A stretch of 64,000 nt of DNA, taken from Bradyrhizobium sp. Ec3.3. Lineage in GTDB: Bacteria; Pseudomonadota; Alphaproteobacteria; Rhizobiales; Xanthobacteraceae. The DNA is taken from positions 1-64,000 of the forward strand of contig NZ_AXAS01000048.1 in NCBI RefSeq assembly GCF_000472925.1, read 5' to 3'. Both the position numbers and the translations under genes were made by a program. The notes under the pieces were generated by a model that worked only from the letters and a program-made list of their open reading frames with translations, was not told the DNA's origin and searched no databases. This document shows, one piece after another, positions 24,997 through 36,698 of the stretch (its first letter is position 1; each line of letters starts with the position of its first letter).

Positions 24997-26652
24997 CTAG
25001 CCCAGGTTCAACTCCTTGAAGAAGTCGTTGCCCTTGTCGTCGATGATGATGAACGCCGGGAAATCGACCACTTCGATGCGCCAGATCGCTTCCATCCCGA
25101 GCTCGGGATATTCGAGCACCTCGACCTTCTTGATGCAGTGCTCGGCCAGGTTCGCCGCGGCGCCGCCGATCGAGCCGAGATAGAAGCCGCCGTACTTCTT
25201 GCAGGCCTCGCGCACGGCCGGCGCACGGTTGCCCTTCGCCACCATCACCATCGAACCGCCGGCGGCCTGGAACTGGTCGACGAAGGAATCCATGCGGCCC
25301 GCCGTGGTCGGACCGAACGCGCCGGAAGCGTAGCCCTCGGGCGTTTTCGCAGGACCCGCGTAGTAGACCGGATGGTTCTTGAAGTAATCCGGCAGCGGCT
25401 CGCCCTTTTCCAGCCGCTCGCGCAGCTTCGCGTGTGCGGAGTCGCGCGCGACGATCATGGTGCCGGTCATCGAGACCCGCGTCTTGATCGGATATTTCGC
25501 GAACGTCGCCAGAATGTCCTTCATCGGCTGGTTGAGGTCGATCTTGACGACCTCGCCGCCGAGCGTTTCTTCGACCTGCGGCAGATACTGCGCCGGATTG
25601 TGCTCGAGCTCCTCGATATAGATGCCGTCCTTCGTGATCTTGCCGAGCACCTGGCGATCGGCCGAGCAGGACACGCCGAGCCCGATCGGCAGCGAGGCGC
25701 CATGGCGCGGCATGCGGATCACGCGCACGTCGTGGCAGAAATACTTGCCGCCGAACTGCGCGCCGACGCCGAGCGACTGCGTCATCTTGTGGATTTCCTG
25801 CTCCATCTCGACGTCGCGGAAGGCGTTGCCATCAGGCGAGCCGTGGGTCGGCAGCGCATCGAGATAGCGTGCGGAGGCGAGCTTCACCGTCTTCATGCAG
25901 AGCTCGGCCGAGGTGCCGCCGATCACGATCGCGAGGTGATAGGGCGGGCACGCCGCTGTGCCGAGCGTCAGCACCTTCTCCTTGAGGAAGGCGAGCAGCC
26001 GGTCTCTGGTCAGCACCGAGGGCGTTGCCTGGAACAGGAAACTCTTGTTGGCCGAGCCGCCGCCCTTGGCCATGAACATGAACTTGTAGGCGTCATCGCC
26101 CTCGGCGTAGATCTCGCACTGCGCCGGCATGTTGTTTGCGGTGTTCTTCTCCTCATACATCGACAGCGGAGCGACCTGCGAGTAGCGCAGGTTGCGGCGC
26201 AAGTAAGCGTCGCGCGCGCCTTCCGACAGCGCCGCCTCGTCCTCGCCGTCGGTGATGACGTTGCAGCCCTTCTTGCCCATGATGATCGCGGTGCCGGTGT
26301 CCTGGCACATCGGCAGGACGCCGCCGGCGGCGATGTTGGCGTTCTTCAGGAAGTCGAGCGCGACGAACTTGTCGTTCGGGCTGGCTTCGCCGTCCTCCAG
26401 GATCGCGCGGAGCTGCTTCAGATGCCCTGGGCGCAAATAGTGGTTGATCTCGCCAAAGGCCGCCTCCGACAGCGCCCGCAGCGCCTCGCGCGACACCACC
26501 AGCATGTCCTTGCCCAGCACTTTCTCGACCCGCACGCCCTCGGTCGAAATCTTCTTGTAGGGCGTCTCGTCCTTGCCGAGCGGAAACAGCGGGGTGTGCT
26601 TGTAGGGCGGAACGGGCTGGGACTGGTCGGGAAAGGCGGTGGGAGCGTTCAT
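24997..26652 (-). CDS. Fumarate hydratase, class I (iron-sulfur)
   Basis: 551 residues, full length for the one-chain class I enzyme. The N-terminal domain holds PMCQDTGTAIIMGKKG and SCSADRQ. The C-terminal domain has YYAGPAKTPEGYASGAFGPT, then AGRMDSFVDQFQAAGGSMVM and FYLGSIGGAAANLAEHCI. Three cysteines hold a [4Fe-4S] cluster that binds the substrate. It converts fumarate to malate in the TCA cycle. It is divergent from the membrane protein at 26773. Confidence 0.95.
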   Translation of the reverse strand: MNAPTAFPDQSQPVPPYKHTPLFPLGKDETPYKKISTEGVRVEKVLGKDMLVVSREALRALSEAAFGEINHYLRPGHLKQLRAILEDGEASPNDKFVALDFLKNANIAAGGVLPMCQDTGTAIIMGKKGCNVITDGEDEAALSEGARDAYLRRNLRYSQVAPLSMYEEKNTANNMPAQCEIYAEGDDAYKFMFMAKGGGSANKSFLFQATPSVLTRDRLLAFLKEKVLTLGTAACPPYHLAIVIGGTSAELCMKTVKLASARYLDALPTHGSPDGNAFRDVEMEQEIHKMTQSLGVGAQFGGKYFCHDVRVIRMPRHGASLPIGLGVSCSADRQVLGKITKDGIYIEELEHNPAQYLPQVEETLGGEVVKIDLNQPMKDILATFAKYPIKTRVSMTGTMIVARDSAHAKLRERLEKGEPLPDYFKNHPVYYAGPAKTPEGYASGAFGPTTAGRMDSFVDQFQAAGGSMVMVAKGNRAPAVREACKKYGGFYLGSIGGAAANLAEHCIKKVEVLEYPELGMEAIWRIEVVDFPAFIIIDDKGNDFFKELNLG

Positions 26653-26772
26653 GGTCTGGTCTCGGGGTTAGGTCGGCTGGGCGCGACAAAAGGCGCCAAC
26701 GTTTGAACCCTTCTAAGCACTTTTCCCACAAAGGGAAGGTTTTCGGACGCCCTCCAGCAATCGAAATGACGA

Positions 26773-27306
26773 ATGCCTGCCCCTGCGATTACACCTGACA
26801 CCATCCCGGTCCCGGCCCTGCCGATACGCCGCCCGTTCGGCCTCTTGATGGTCCTCTTCGCCGTCGCGGCGCTGGAGGCTTTTGACGGCTTGTCCAGCGT
26901 TTCGACGCTGTTTGGCGACATGTCGGAGATCCCTGGCCCCGGTCTCGGTGGATTCCTGATCAAGGCACATATCGCCACGCATCCCGTGCTGGCGCTGGCG
27001 GCGCTCGCCTGCGCGGCCATGGGACACCTGCGTGGCGCAATCCTCGCACTTGCCGCCATCATCATGATGACCTGGCTGAACCACATGCCTTCGGTGGTTC
27101 TGCACGGCTTCGACGTCGCCGGCATCGGCGCCTTCCAGACCCCGGCCGAAATCATCGCCTTCCCGCTGATGGCCGCCTGCGCCATAGCCTGCGCGCTCCG
27201 CAATCAGCGCCTCGCTCTCGCCACGCTGCTCGTCAGCGTACCGACGCTGTTCAACATGATGATGTTGGTTGCCTTTGCGGTGGGCGTGGCGATCTATGGG
27301 TTCTGA
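26773..27306 (+). CDS. Multi-pass membrane protein
   Basis: 177 residues with about five hydrophobic helices, separated by short loops with Pro and Gly; no enzymatic motif. It starts 120 bases from the divergent fumarase start. Probably an inner-membrane protein of unknown function, conserved in rhizobia by its codon bias. Not recognised as a named family. Confidence 0.65.
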   Translation: MPAPAITPDTIPVPALPIRRPFGLLMVLFAVAALEAFDGLSSVSTLFGDMSEIPGPGLGGFLIKAHIATHPVLALAALACAAMGHLRGAILALAAIIMMTWLNHMPSVVLHGFDVAGIGAFQTPAEIIAFPLMAACAIACALRNQRLALATLLVSVPTLFNMMMLVAFAVGVAIYGF

Positions 27307-27398
27307 AAAACCGGCGCATTGGGCCCGCATAACCGACAACGCGACACTTGCGCTTCGGGCGCTCCAACGCTTTTATAGCGCCGAAGGGGCTTTTCATC

Positions 27399-27878
27399 AT
27401 GATTTTCAAATTCGACGTTCGCGGCGCGATTCTGGCCGCCGCTGCAATCACCGGCCTTGTCACCCTCGCCTCGCCTGCGCGCGCGGACCAGTGCGATGAC
27501 ATCGCAAAGCAGCTCGGCAATGCCATCGACGGGCTGAAGGTCAACTTCAAGGCCGCCAACATCATCTACCTCACTCACCCTGCGGCGAAGGAATTGTCGC
27601 TCGGCTGTCGCGCGCAAGGGCAGACCTACTCCAACGAGCTCTATGCCAAGGGCGACCGGCGGCCGACGTCGCAGTTCTATGATCTGGTCGCCTCGGCGGC
27701 GGCAATCATCTTCACGCTGCCGAAGGACGACACCACGACCGGTGCGACGCGCTGCCTGAAGCGCATGGGCATCTTGCGCGGCGACAAGGTGTCGATGCGC
27801 TACAAGCGGCTGAACATGGAGTGCACACGCACCAAGACCGAAGCCTCGATCGCGATCACGCGGCCGAAGGACGAGTAG
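27399..27878 (+). CDS. Secreted hypothetical protein
   Basis: 159 residues: signal peptide (1-29, ASPARAD), then a mature chain with four cysteines (DQCDD, LGCRAQG, TRCLKRM, MECTRTK), probably two disulfides. It contains AKQLGNAIDGLKVNFKAANI and YDLVASAAAIIFTLPK. ATG 27399 follows AAGGGG. It stands alone between two unrelated genes. Periplasmic; function unknown. Confidence 0.7.
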   Translation: MIFKFDVRGAILAAAAITGLVTLASPARADQCDDIAKQLGNAIDGLKVNFKAANIIYLTHPAAKELSLGCRAQGQTYSNELYAKGDRRPTSQFYDLVASAAAIIFTLPKDDTTTGATRCLKRMGILRGDKVSMRYKRLNMECTRTKTEASIAITRPKDE

Positions 27879-27931
27879 ACGGAGTCCCTCTCCTCACGAT
27901 CGGGCACCGTCGCGACGTCGGGTCCACAAAC

Positions 27932-27951
27932 TCCGTCATTGCGCAATGACG
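27932..27951. repeat. Minimal palindrome of the family A intergenic repeat
   Basis: CCGTCATTGCGCAATGACGG is a perfect 20-base palindrome. It equals the two ends of the family A repeats (CGTCATTGCG...CGCAATGACG) joined with no core between. It looks like a collapsed copy. Confidence 0.7.
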
Positions 27952-28115
27952 GGGAAAGAGCGGTGCTCTTGCTGAGGCGCTCTTGATTGCGGTGATAAAG
28001 GCTGCCGTCCTGCGGCTGACGCAGAAAAATCCCTCGCATTTTAACGATCTGCTTCACGGAAGGTTCGGCTCCCGCAGGTCATGTTCGCGTGTTTCTATCT
28101 GTGAGGATTTGCGTG

Positions 28116-28289
28116 ATGAGTGTTTCCAGCGTTACGCCGCCGCCGATCGCGATCGTGGCGCCGAACTACGACACGACCCAGCAGCAGGACGACCAGACCA
28201 AGGCCAACGATTCCGATTCCAGCTATCAGCCGCCGCCGGCGCCGCCGCTGCCGCCGGGCCAGGGCACGCGGATCGATCAGTACGCCTAA
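28116..28289 (+). CDS. 57-residue Pro-rich small protein
   Basis: The sequence MSVSSVTPPPIAIVAPNYDT is followed by a Gln/Asp/Ser stretch and a proline run (YQPPPAPPLPPGQGTRIDQY). GAGGA precedes ATG 28116. No signal peptide or membrane segment; probably disordered. It resembles small proteins that recur in Bradyrhizobium. Function not known. Confidence 0.6.
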   Translation: MSVSSVTPPPIAIVAPNYDTTQQQDDQTKANDSDSSYQPPPAPPLPPGQGTRIDQYA

Positions 28290-28370
28290 CCTCGGCTCTC
28301 GCCCGCCTTCAAGCCGCATCTTTGCCAGATAGCGGCGCTAGCATCATGTGCGAATTGCAGGGAACCGCGC

Positions 28371-29045
28371 ATGATCGCAAGACTGCTCTTGCAGAACTCG
28401 ATCGTCGTTGTCGCAATGGGCGCGCTACTGTTCGCGTCCGCCGGCACGCTGGACTGGCCCTCCCTGTGGGTGTGGCTGATCACCTCTGCACTGCTCGGCC
28501 CGGTCTGCGGCTGGTGGCTGTACCGGCTCGATCCGGCACTCCTCGCCGAACGCCTCCGCCCGGTCATCCAGAAAGACCAGCCGGCCGCCGACAAGGTCTT
28601 CATGGCCGTGTTCATCCTGGCGATGGTGGCCTGGCTTGTCACGATGGGGCTGGAGCGGCGCTATCGCGCCTCCGACATGCCGGTCGCGTTGCAGGTGCTG
28701 GGCTTCGTGCTGAGCCTGCTCTCGACGGCCTGCATTCTTTGGGTGTTTCGCGAGAACTCGTTCGCCGCACCCGTGGTGAAGCTGCAAACCGAGCGCGCGC
28801 AGCACGTGGTCTCGAGCGGACCCTATGCCTATGTGCGGCATCCCATGTACAGCGGCATGGTGCTGTTCTTCCTCGGCGTGCCGCTGCTGGTCGGCTCATG
28901 GTGGGGCGTCGCGATGCTGCCGCTGTTCCTCGTCTTGTTTGCGATCCGCATCCGCATCGAGGAGCGCACCCTGATCCAGGGCCTGCCCGGCTATGCCGAC
29001 TATGCGCTGCGCGTGCGCCATCGGCTGCTGCCGGGCGTCTGGTGA
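28371..29045 (+). CDS. Isoprenylcysteine-carboxylmethyltransferase-like (ICMT/PEMT) membrane protein
   Basis: 224 residues, five helices. The C-terminal signature VVSSGPYAYVRHPMYSGMVL (about 143-162) and IRIEERTLIQGLPGYADYAL, then RHRLLPGVW, are those of the ICMT/phospholipid methyltransferase family, which uses SAM to methylate lipid-linked groups in the membrane. The bacterial substrate is unknown. The end overlaps family D repeat copy 3. Confidence 0.85.
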   Translation: MIARLLLQNSIVVVAMGALLFASAGTLDWPSLWVWLITSALLGPVCGWWLYRLDPALLAERLRPVIQKDQPAADKVFMAVFILAMVAWLVTMGLERRYRASDMPVALQVLGFVLSLLSTACILWVFRENSFAAPVVKLQTERAQHVVSSGPYAYVRHPMYSGMVLFFLGVPLLVGSWWGVAMLPLFLVLFAIRIRIEERTLIQGLPGYADYALRVRHRLLPGVW

Positions 29046-29120
29046 GCATGATCCGGAAAAAGTGTGCAGCGGTTTTCCCTCGCGACAAACGCGGAACGCG
29101 TTTGCGCGGAGATCATGCTC
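29044..29120. repeat. Palindromic-ended intergenic repeat, family D copy 3
   Basis: GAGCATGATCCGGAAAAAGT ... CGGAGATCATGCTC, inverted relative to the copy at 296-371 and about 90 percent identical by eye. It begins in the stop codon of the ICMT-like gene and ends 33 bases before the GST gene on the other strand. Confidence 0.8.
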
Positions 29121-29152
29121 AATACAATAAACCTAGCACGATGATGATCCGC

Positions 29153-29861
29153 TTACGCGTCGAGCTCCTTGTAGCGGCGGAAGATGCCCTGCTCGTTGAA
29201 GGGAATGCGGCGCTCGCATGCGAGATAGGCCTTGATGTTCGGCCGAGCTGCGACGCGCTCGCGCAGCGCGACGAGGCCGGGGATCTCCTTCTCGAAGGCG
29301 CGCATGCGTTTTGGAAACGCGTAGCGCAGGCCGTCGACGATCTGAAACAGCGAGAGATCGGCGTAGGTGAGCTTGCGGCCGGTGACGTAGACACCGCCAT
29401 TGGTATCGAGAAGCTCCCTCGAAATAGCCGAGATACTTTGGCACGCGCTCCTTCCAGAATTCGGCCGTGCGCTTCTTCGCAGCCGGCCGCGCGTCCTCGT
29501 AGTAGAGCGACGGCCCGAGCGGATGATGGGTGTCGTGGATCTCCAGCACGAAATCGGCGATCGTGAGCTGGAGCTGATGCAGCCACAATTTGCCGGCCTC
29601 GGTCTTTGGCGCGAGGCCATGGCGGCTGCCCAAATAAAGCAGGACGTTGGCGGTCTGGCCGATGACGAGCTTGCCGGCTTTCAGGAACGGCGGCGCAAAG
29701 GGCGGCGTCCCTCCTTGCGCATCCATCATCTTCATCATCGCAGCCGTGCCGCGCGGCCCGCGCGCCACGTCGACATAGGCCGCCCCCGCCTCCTCCAGCG
29801 CCAGCCGCACATATTCGCCGCGGCCCTGGATCTCGGGCCAGTAATAAAGCTCGTATTTCAT
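29153..29861 (-). pseudogene. Glutathione S-transferase, frameshifted
   Basis: The N-terminal thioredoxin-like half (MKYELYYWPEIQGRGEYVRL ... PKYLGYFE) and the C-terminal helical half (LLDTNGGVYVTGRKLTYADL ... GIFRRYKELDA) are both good GST sequence but lie in different frames. One extra C in the CCC run at 29416-29418 (G on the coding strand) explains the break; without it the join reads YFEELLDTNGG. Either a recent mutation or a sequencing error. The intact product would be about 235 residues and conjugate glutathione. Confidence 0.85.
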
Positions 29862-29914
29862 GAGGGGCAGTCCTGTGATTGGGCCGATGCGAGCGTAGCA
29901 CGCGACCCAAACAC

Positions 29915-29996
29915 CGTCATTCCGGGGCGGTCCGAAAGGACCGAACCCGGAATCTCGAGATTCCGGGTTCGATGCTTCGCATCGCCCCGGAATGAC
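29915..29996. repeat. Intergenic palindromic repeat, family B copy 2
   Basis: CGTCATTCCGGGGCG and CGCCCCGGAATGAC form the ends; the inner CCCGGAATCTCGAGATTCCGGG is itself a perfect palindrome. It lies seven bases after the stop-side of the lectin-like gene. The same family as 17851. Confidence 0.8.
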
Positions 29997-30002
29997 CTTC
30001 GG

Positions 30003-30692
30003 TCAATTCGCCGCGAAGCAGTAGAGCAGCCCGTCGCCGCCGGTGCTCTTCAGGTCGGCCTGCGAGCAGCCGCCTTCCGGTCCGCGCGAGGGATGCGAGC
30101 TGTTCCAGGATTTCGAGGGCTCGTCGTCGCGCAGGCCCCGGCGATCGAGATGGCCGACCATCGCGGCGCCTTGCGTGCTCGACGTCCAGTTCTTGCAGGT
30201 GCGATCATCCGGACCGGCAAACGCAGTGCCGTCGGATTGCGAGCCCGTGAGGACGTCGTGCCGGTTCGGCTGGTCGCCAACACCATTGATCCCCTCGCCC
30301 TTCTCGCTCAGCGCGGTCTGCTTGGTGAGGTTATTGGCCGGGCTGTGCAGATCGGCAACGTCCTTGGCGATCACGACCCCCTTCGCATTCTGCCACGGTC
30401 CCTTGCCGATGCGGTCGCGCGCGTTGACGGCCGGCTTGCCGTCTGCGGCTTGTGTCGAAAGGTACGCATGCCAGGTCTTGGTGCCGGCGCCGGCGGATTG
30501 CGCGAGCTTCTGGCATTGCGCGTCGGCACCATCGAGACCGCCGAGATCGGCGCCCTTGCCGGGCCCGCTGGAGGTAACGAAGAAGGTTATGCCGGCCGAT
30601 TGCGCGAGTGCCGGCGGCGCCGCGACCAAGGCAAGCGCGGCCACAGCGAGTGCGGGGCGTAACGGGTTCGCACGTTTCATCAAACGGGTCAT
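30003..30692 (-). CDS. Secreted lectin-like (endostatin/DUF1554-like fold) protein
   Basis: 229 residues from ATG 30692, five bases after GGAGG. Signal peptide to about residue 32 (APPALAQS). The mature part has GADLGGLDGADAQCQKLAQ, TWHAYLSTQ, RIGKGPWQNAKG, TCKNWTSSTQGAAMVGHLDR and SKSWNSSHPSRG with a C-terminal LLYCFAAN. This order is that of the C-type-lectin-like domain in secreted bacterial proteins related to DUF1554. It may bind glycans outside the cell; binding is not shown. Confidence 0.7.
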   Translation of the reverse strand: MTRLMKRANPLRPALAVAALALVAAPPALAQSAGITFFVTSSGPGKGADLGGLDGADAQCQKLAQSAGAGTKTWHAYLSTQAADGKPAVNARDRIGKGPWQNAKGVVIAKDVADLHSPANNLTKQTALSEKGEGINGVGDQPNRHDVLTGSQSDGTAFAGPDDRTCKNWTSSTQGAAMVGHLDRRGLRDDEPSKSWNSSHPSRGPEGGCSQADLKSTGGDGLLYCFAAN

Positions 30693-30838
30693 CTCTTCCT
30701 CCAGTTGTGTTTCTTTGGCCGCCGCCCTAGTCGAACCCGCCGCGCGCGAGATTATTCCGCCGCCGCGGCGCCAAGCGGGCACAACAAAAAAGGCGCCGTG
30801 CCGGAGCACGACGCCCTTGTTCGTTGATTTGCGAGCGA

Positions 30839-31786
30839 TCAGTTGGTCTGCTGGATCGCCGAAAGTTCCCAGTTGCTGCCGGGCCGGCGCGCGAAGGTCC
30901 AGACCTCGGTGACTTCGCTCGGCTGCTCGCTGCCGGCGACGATCGCGCCGGTGTTGCGGTCGACCGTCTTGTCGGTCAGCGCGAAGCGCATCGCGACGGT
31001 GGCATAGTCGGTCACGTCCTCGCGCCAGGCTTCCGCCAGGTCGCCCTGCAACAGTTTTACGTTGGAAGTCTTGTTGACGACGTTGCGGGCGCGGTTCTCG
31101 GCCAGATCCTTCTCGAAATAGGCAACCATTTCCGGCGTCGCGAGCGTATGCAGTTTTGCGACATCCTCGTTCGACCAGGCGGCCTGGATATCCCCGAGCA
31201 GGCGCTCGAAGGCCTCATAATCGGCCGGCTGGATCTCCAGCGGCGCGTTGTTGGCGCCGAGCCCGAAACCAAGTCCGCTGCGATAGCTCGGCTGCGGTCC
31301 GCTGCCTGCGCCCGCGCCAGCATAGGCCGTCTGCGGCGTGTGACGGCGCTGCCACCAGGACATCGCCATCCGCACCAGGAACACCACCAGCACGATCTGG
31401 AGAATCAGCCCGAGGATCGACGACAGGCCGCCCAGCCCACCGAACAGGCCGCCGCCGAACAACAGGCCGAACAGGCCGGCGCCGATGAAGCCCGCCGCGA
31501 GCCCGCGCAGCATGCTGCCGCCCGGACGGTTGAACATGCCGCCGCCCATCGGGGCGGTCGAGTTCGCGCCCGGCTGGCTATAGGTGCGGTTGAAGGGTGT
31601 GGCCGTGCCCGGCGCCGTCGAGGTCGACGGCGGCGCGGAGAAGGTTCGCGAACCGCGCGAGCCTGACGAGAAGCCGCCACCGACGCGTGCATCGGCGGAT
31701 GTGATCGCGAGCGCGGTCGGCAGCGCCAGCGCCAGCGCGACGGCCATCGCCTTCACGAGACTGCGGCTGCGTAACGAGAAATTCAT
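30839..31786 (-). CDS. Tim44-like domain membrane protein
   Basis: 315 residues: signal segment (1-34), a Gly/Ser/Pro-rich region, Gly-rich membrane helices at about 95-140 (AAGFIGAGLFGLLFGGGLFG, IVLVVFLVRMAMSWWQRR) and a C-terminal Tim44-like domain (about 190-312, FERLLGDIQAAWSNEDVAKL ... WELSAIQQTN). Bacterial members, named TimA in Caulobacter, sit in the inner membrane. ATG 31786 is used in preference to 31810. Confidence 0.88.
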   Translation of the reverse strand: MNFSLRSRSLVKAMAVALALALPTALAITSADARVGGGFSSGSRGSRTFSAPPSTSTAPGTATPFNRTYSQPGANSTAPMGGGMFNRPGGSMLRGLAAGFIGAGLFGLLFGGGLFGGLGGLSSILGLILQIVLVVFLVRMAMSWWQRRHTPQTAYAGAGAGSGPQPSYRSGLGFGLGANNAPLEIQPADYEAFERLLGDIQAAWSNEDVAKLHTLATPEMVAYFEKDLAENRARNVVNKTSNVKLLQGDLAEAWREDVTDYATVAMRFALTDKTVDRNTGAIVAGSEQPSEVTEVWTFARRPGSNWELSAIQQTN

Positions 31787-31936
31787 GTGCGTTTCCCAAA
31801 TCCCCGACATGGGGAAGTGCCCCTAAGATGGGCAGTGGAACACAAAAGTGAAGCCGGTTTCGGAAACCGCGGCTGCGGCCCTCAGTCGCGGGTGGTGCGG
31901 AATTACCCCCCGCAATAACGGCTGCGCCCCTCCGCG

Positions 31937-32058
31937 CGTCATTGCGAGGAGCGAAGCGACGAAGCAATCCAGAATCCCGCTGCGGAATGCCTCTGGATTG
32001 CTTCGCGGAGCCTGTCATCGGGCCGCGCTACGCGCGGACCCGGTGGCTCGCAATGACG
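31937..32058. repeat. Intergenic palindromic repeat, family A copy 1
   Basis: CGTCATTGCGAGGAGCGAAG ... GCTCGCAATGACG, with GAAGCAATCCAGAATCC and CTCTGGATTGCTTCG as inner arms and a further insert (CCGCGCTACGCGCGGACC). It lies between the Tim44-like gene and cckA. Confidence 0.85.
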
Positions 32059-32079
32059 GGAGATTGGGTAAACAGAACC

Positions 32080-34665
<2,586 letters not shown>

Positions 34666-34820
34666 CCCAGGTCAGCGCAGCCTGTCGGCAGGAAAAGAAT
34701 GCGCGAACCGCGCGCAACGGGCCCTCCCTGCCTGAATCGGACCCGCAGGCGCAAGGGCGGCAAGGGCGAAACGTACGCTGATTCCCAGTTTACGGCCATT
34801 TCCGGTACTTTTCGGGTGCC

Positions 34821-35900
34821 TTATTGCCGTCCGGCGCCGAATCCGCGCTTCAGCCGCATGACGTAGCCGATGACCTCGGCAACAGCATGGTAGTGCTCGA
34901 CCGGGATTTCCTGGTCGATCTCGACTGTGGCATAGAGCGCGCGCGCCAGCGGCACGTTCTCGACGATCGGAATGTCGTGCTTGCGGGCGACCTCCCTGAT
35001 CTTGAAGGCGAGATTGTCGACGCCCTTGGCGACGCAGATCGGCGCCTGCATGCCGCGTTCGTAGGAGAGCGCCACCGAATAGTGGGTCGGGTTGGTGATG
35101 ATCACGGAGGCCTTCGGAACCGCCGCCATCATGCGCTTCTTGGCACGCTGCTGCCGGAGCTGCCTGATCTTGCCCTTGATGTGCGGGTCGCCTTCGGACT
35201 GCTTGAACTCCTCCTTGATCTCCTGGAGCGACATCTTTTGGCGCTGGAACCAGCTGCGATACTGGAAGAAATAGTCGGCGATCGCGATGATCGCGAGCGC
35301 CGCGACCACTGCGCCGAGCAGATGGATGGTCATGTTGGTGGTGGCGCCCAGCATGGCGACCGGGTCGAGCTTGACCATCGCCTCCATGCGGTGCCGCTCC
35401 GGCCACAGGATCATGGTCATGACCGCGCCGAGCACGATCAGCTTGCCGATGCCTTTGAGGAAGTTCGCCGCCGCCTGCTTGCCGAAAATGCGCTTCATGC
35501 CGGCGGCGGGCGAGAGCTTGCTGAATTTGGGCTTCAGGGATTCGGCAGACCACACCAGGCGGTGCTGGAGCATGTTGCCGGCGATGGCCGCCAGCACCAG
35601 CATCAGCAATGGCACGCCGACCGCGGCGACCACCGCGACTTCGATCTGCTGCATCAGCGCGAGCAGGTTCCCGCCGTCGGTCTTGATCATCCAGGAATTG
35701 GCGAGCAGGTTGCGCATCGGCGTCACCAGCCCGCTGCCGACCGAGCCCGAGAAGGTCGAGACCACGAGCGTGCCGCCCGCGATCATGAACCAGGTGTTGA
35801 TCTCCTGGCTCTTGGCGACGTCGCCGCGCTCGAGCGCCTCCTCGAGACGTTTTTGCGTCGGATCTTCTGTTTGACTCTCGGGATCGTTGTCTTCAGCCAT
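34821..35900 (-). CDS. flhB: Flagellar export gate protein FlhB
   Basis: 359 residues: four membrane helices (about 36-58, 85-110, 150-165, 190-212), a charged linker and the autocleavage loop NPTH (270-273) in VIITNPTHYSVALSY. FlhB sits at the export gate and its self-cleavage switches substrate class. It starts ten bases after the fliR stop and ends the flgB-flgC-fliE-fliQ-fliR-flhB row. Confidence 0.96.
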   Translation of the reverse strand: MAEDNDPESQTEDPTQKRLEEALERGDVAKSQEINTWFMIAGGTLVVSTFSGSVGSGLVTPMRNLLANSWMIKTDGGNLLALMQQIEVAVVAAVGVPLLMLVLAAIAGNMLQHRLVWSAESLKPKFSKLSPAAGMKRIFGKQAAANFLKGIGKLIVLGAVMTMILWPERHRMEAMVKLDPVAMLGATTNMTIHLLGAVVAALAIIAIADYFFQYRSWFQRQKMSLQEIKEEFKQSEGDPHIKGKIRQLRQQRAKKRMMAAVPKASVIITNPTHYSVALSYERGMQAPICVAKGVDNLAFKIREVARKHDIPIVENVPLARALYATVEIDQEIPVEHYHAVAEVIGYVMRLKRGFGAGRQ

Positions 35901-35910
35901 CGATCACCCA

Positions 35911-36681
35911 TTACTTGAGTGGCATCATCTGGTGCATCACACCGATGAAATAGTCGAGGAAGGTACCCATCATCGCCGCGAGCACCACGGCGAGCACCAA
36001 AAAGCCGGCGAAGATCGAGAGCGGCACGCCGACGAAATAGACCTGCATCTGCGGCATCAGCCGCGCCAGCACGCCAAGCCCGATATTGAAGACGAGGCCG
36101 AACACCAGGAACGGTCCGGAGAGCTGCAAGCCCAGGCGGAAGGCGGCGGCGAAGGCGCGCGTCGCCAGCGAAGCGACATCGCCGCTTGCCATCGTCTCGC
36201 CCGGCGCGAAGATCGCATAGCTGTCGTTGAGCGCGGCGATCACGAGATGATGGCTGTCGGTCGCGAACAGCAGCGTCACGCCCAGCATGGTCAGGAAGTT
36301 GCCGACCAGCACGCCCTGCTGGCCCTGCGTCGGATCGACCGAGGTGACGAAGCCGAGTCCCATCTGCTGCGCGATCACGGCGCCGGCGACCTGGAGGGCG
36401 GCAAGCGTCACGCGCGCGGTCGCGCCCAGCACGATGCCGATCGCGATCTCATGCAGCATCAGCACCAGGAGCGAGGAGATCGAGCCCATGTCGACATGAT
36501 AGGCGTTGCGATGCAGCGGCAGGATGATCAGGGTGAGCAGCAGCGCGATCGACAGCTTGATGCGCGTTGGAATGTTGGTCTCGCCCAGCCCCGGCAGCAG
36601 CATCACCATCGCGCCGACCCGGGCGAAGGCGAGCATGAAGGCTGCGGCGAGCGCCGGCAGCAGCGAGATGTCGATGCGCAT
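35911..36681 (-). CDS. fliR: Flagellar export protein FliR
   Basis: 256 residues, six to seven hydrophobic helices, beginning MRIDISLLPALAAAFMLAFA and containing ALQVAGAVIAQQMGLGFVTS. This is FliR, part of the FliPQR core that forms the export channel. It lies 17 bases after fliQ and just before flhB. Confidence 0.95.
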   Translation of the reverse strand: MRIDISLLPALAAAFMLAFARVGAMVMLLPGLGETNIPTRIKLSIALLLTLIILPLHRNAYHVDMGSISSLLVLMLHEIAIGIVLGATARVTLAALQVAGAVIAQQMGLGFVTSVDPTQGQQGVLVGNFLTMLGVTLLFATDSHHLVIAALNDSYAIFAPGETMASGDVASLATRAFAAAFRLGLQLSGPFLVFGLVFNIGLGVLARLMPQMQVYFVGVPLSIFAGFLVLAVVLAAMMGTFLDYFIGVMHQMMPLK

Positions 36682-36698
36682 GACACACGCATTGTGCC

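Noticed and set aside
24871..26706. A 611-residue open frame antisense to fumarase
   Set aside because: Low-complexity translation with no family; the minus strand is a full-length class I fumarase.
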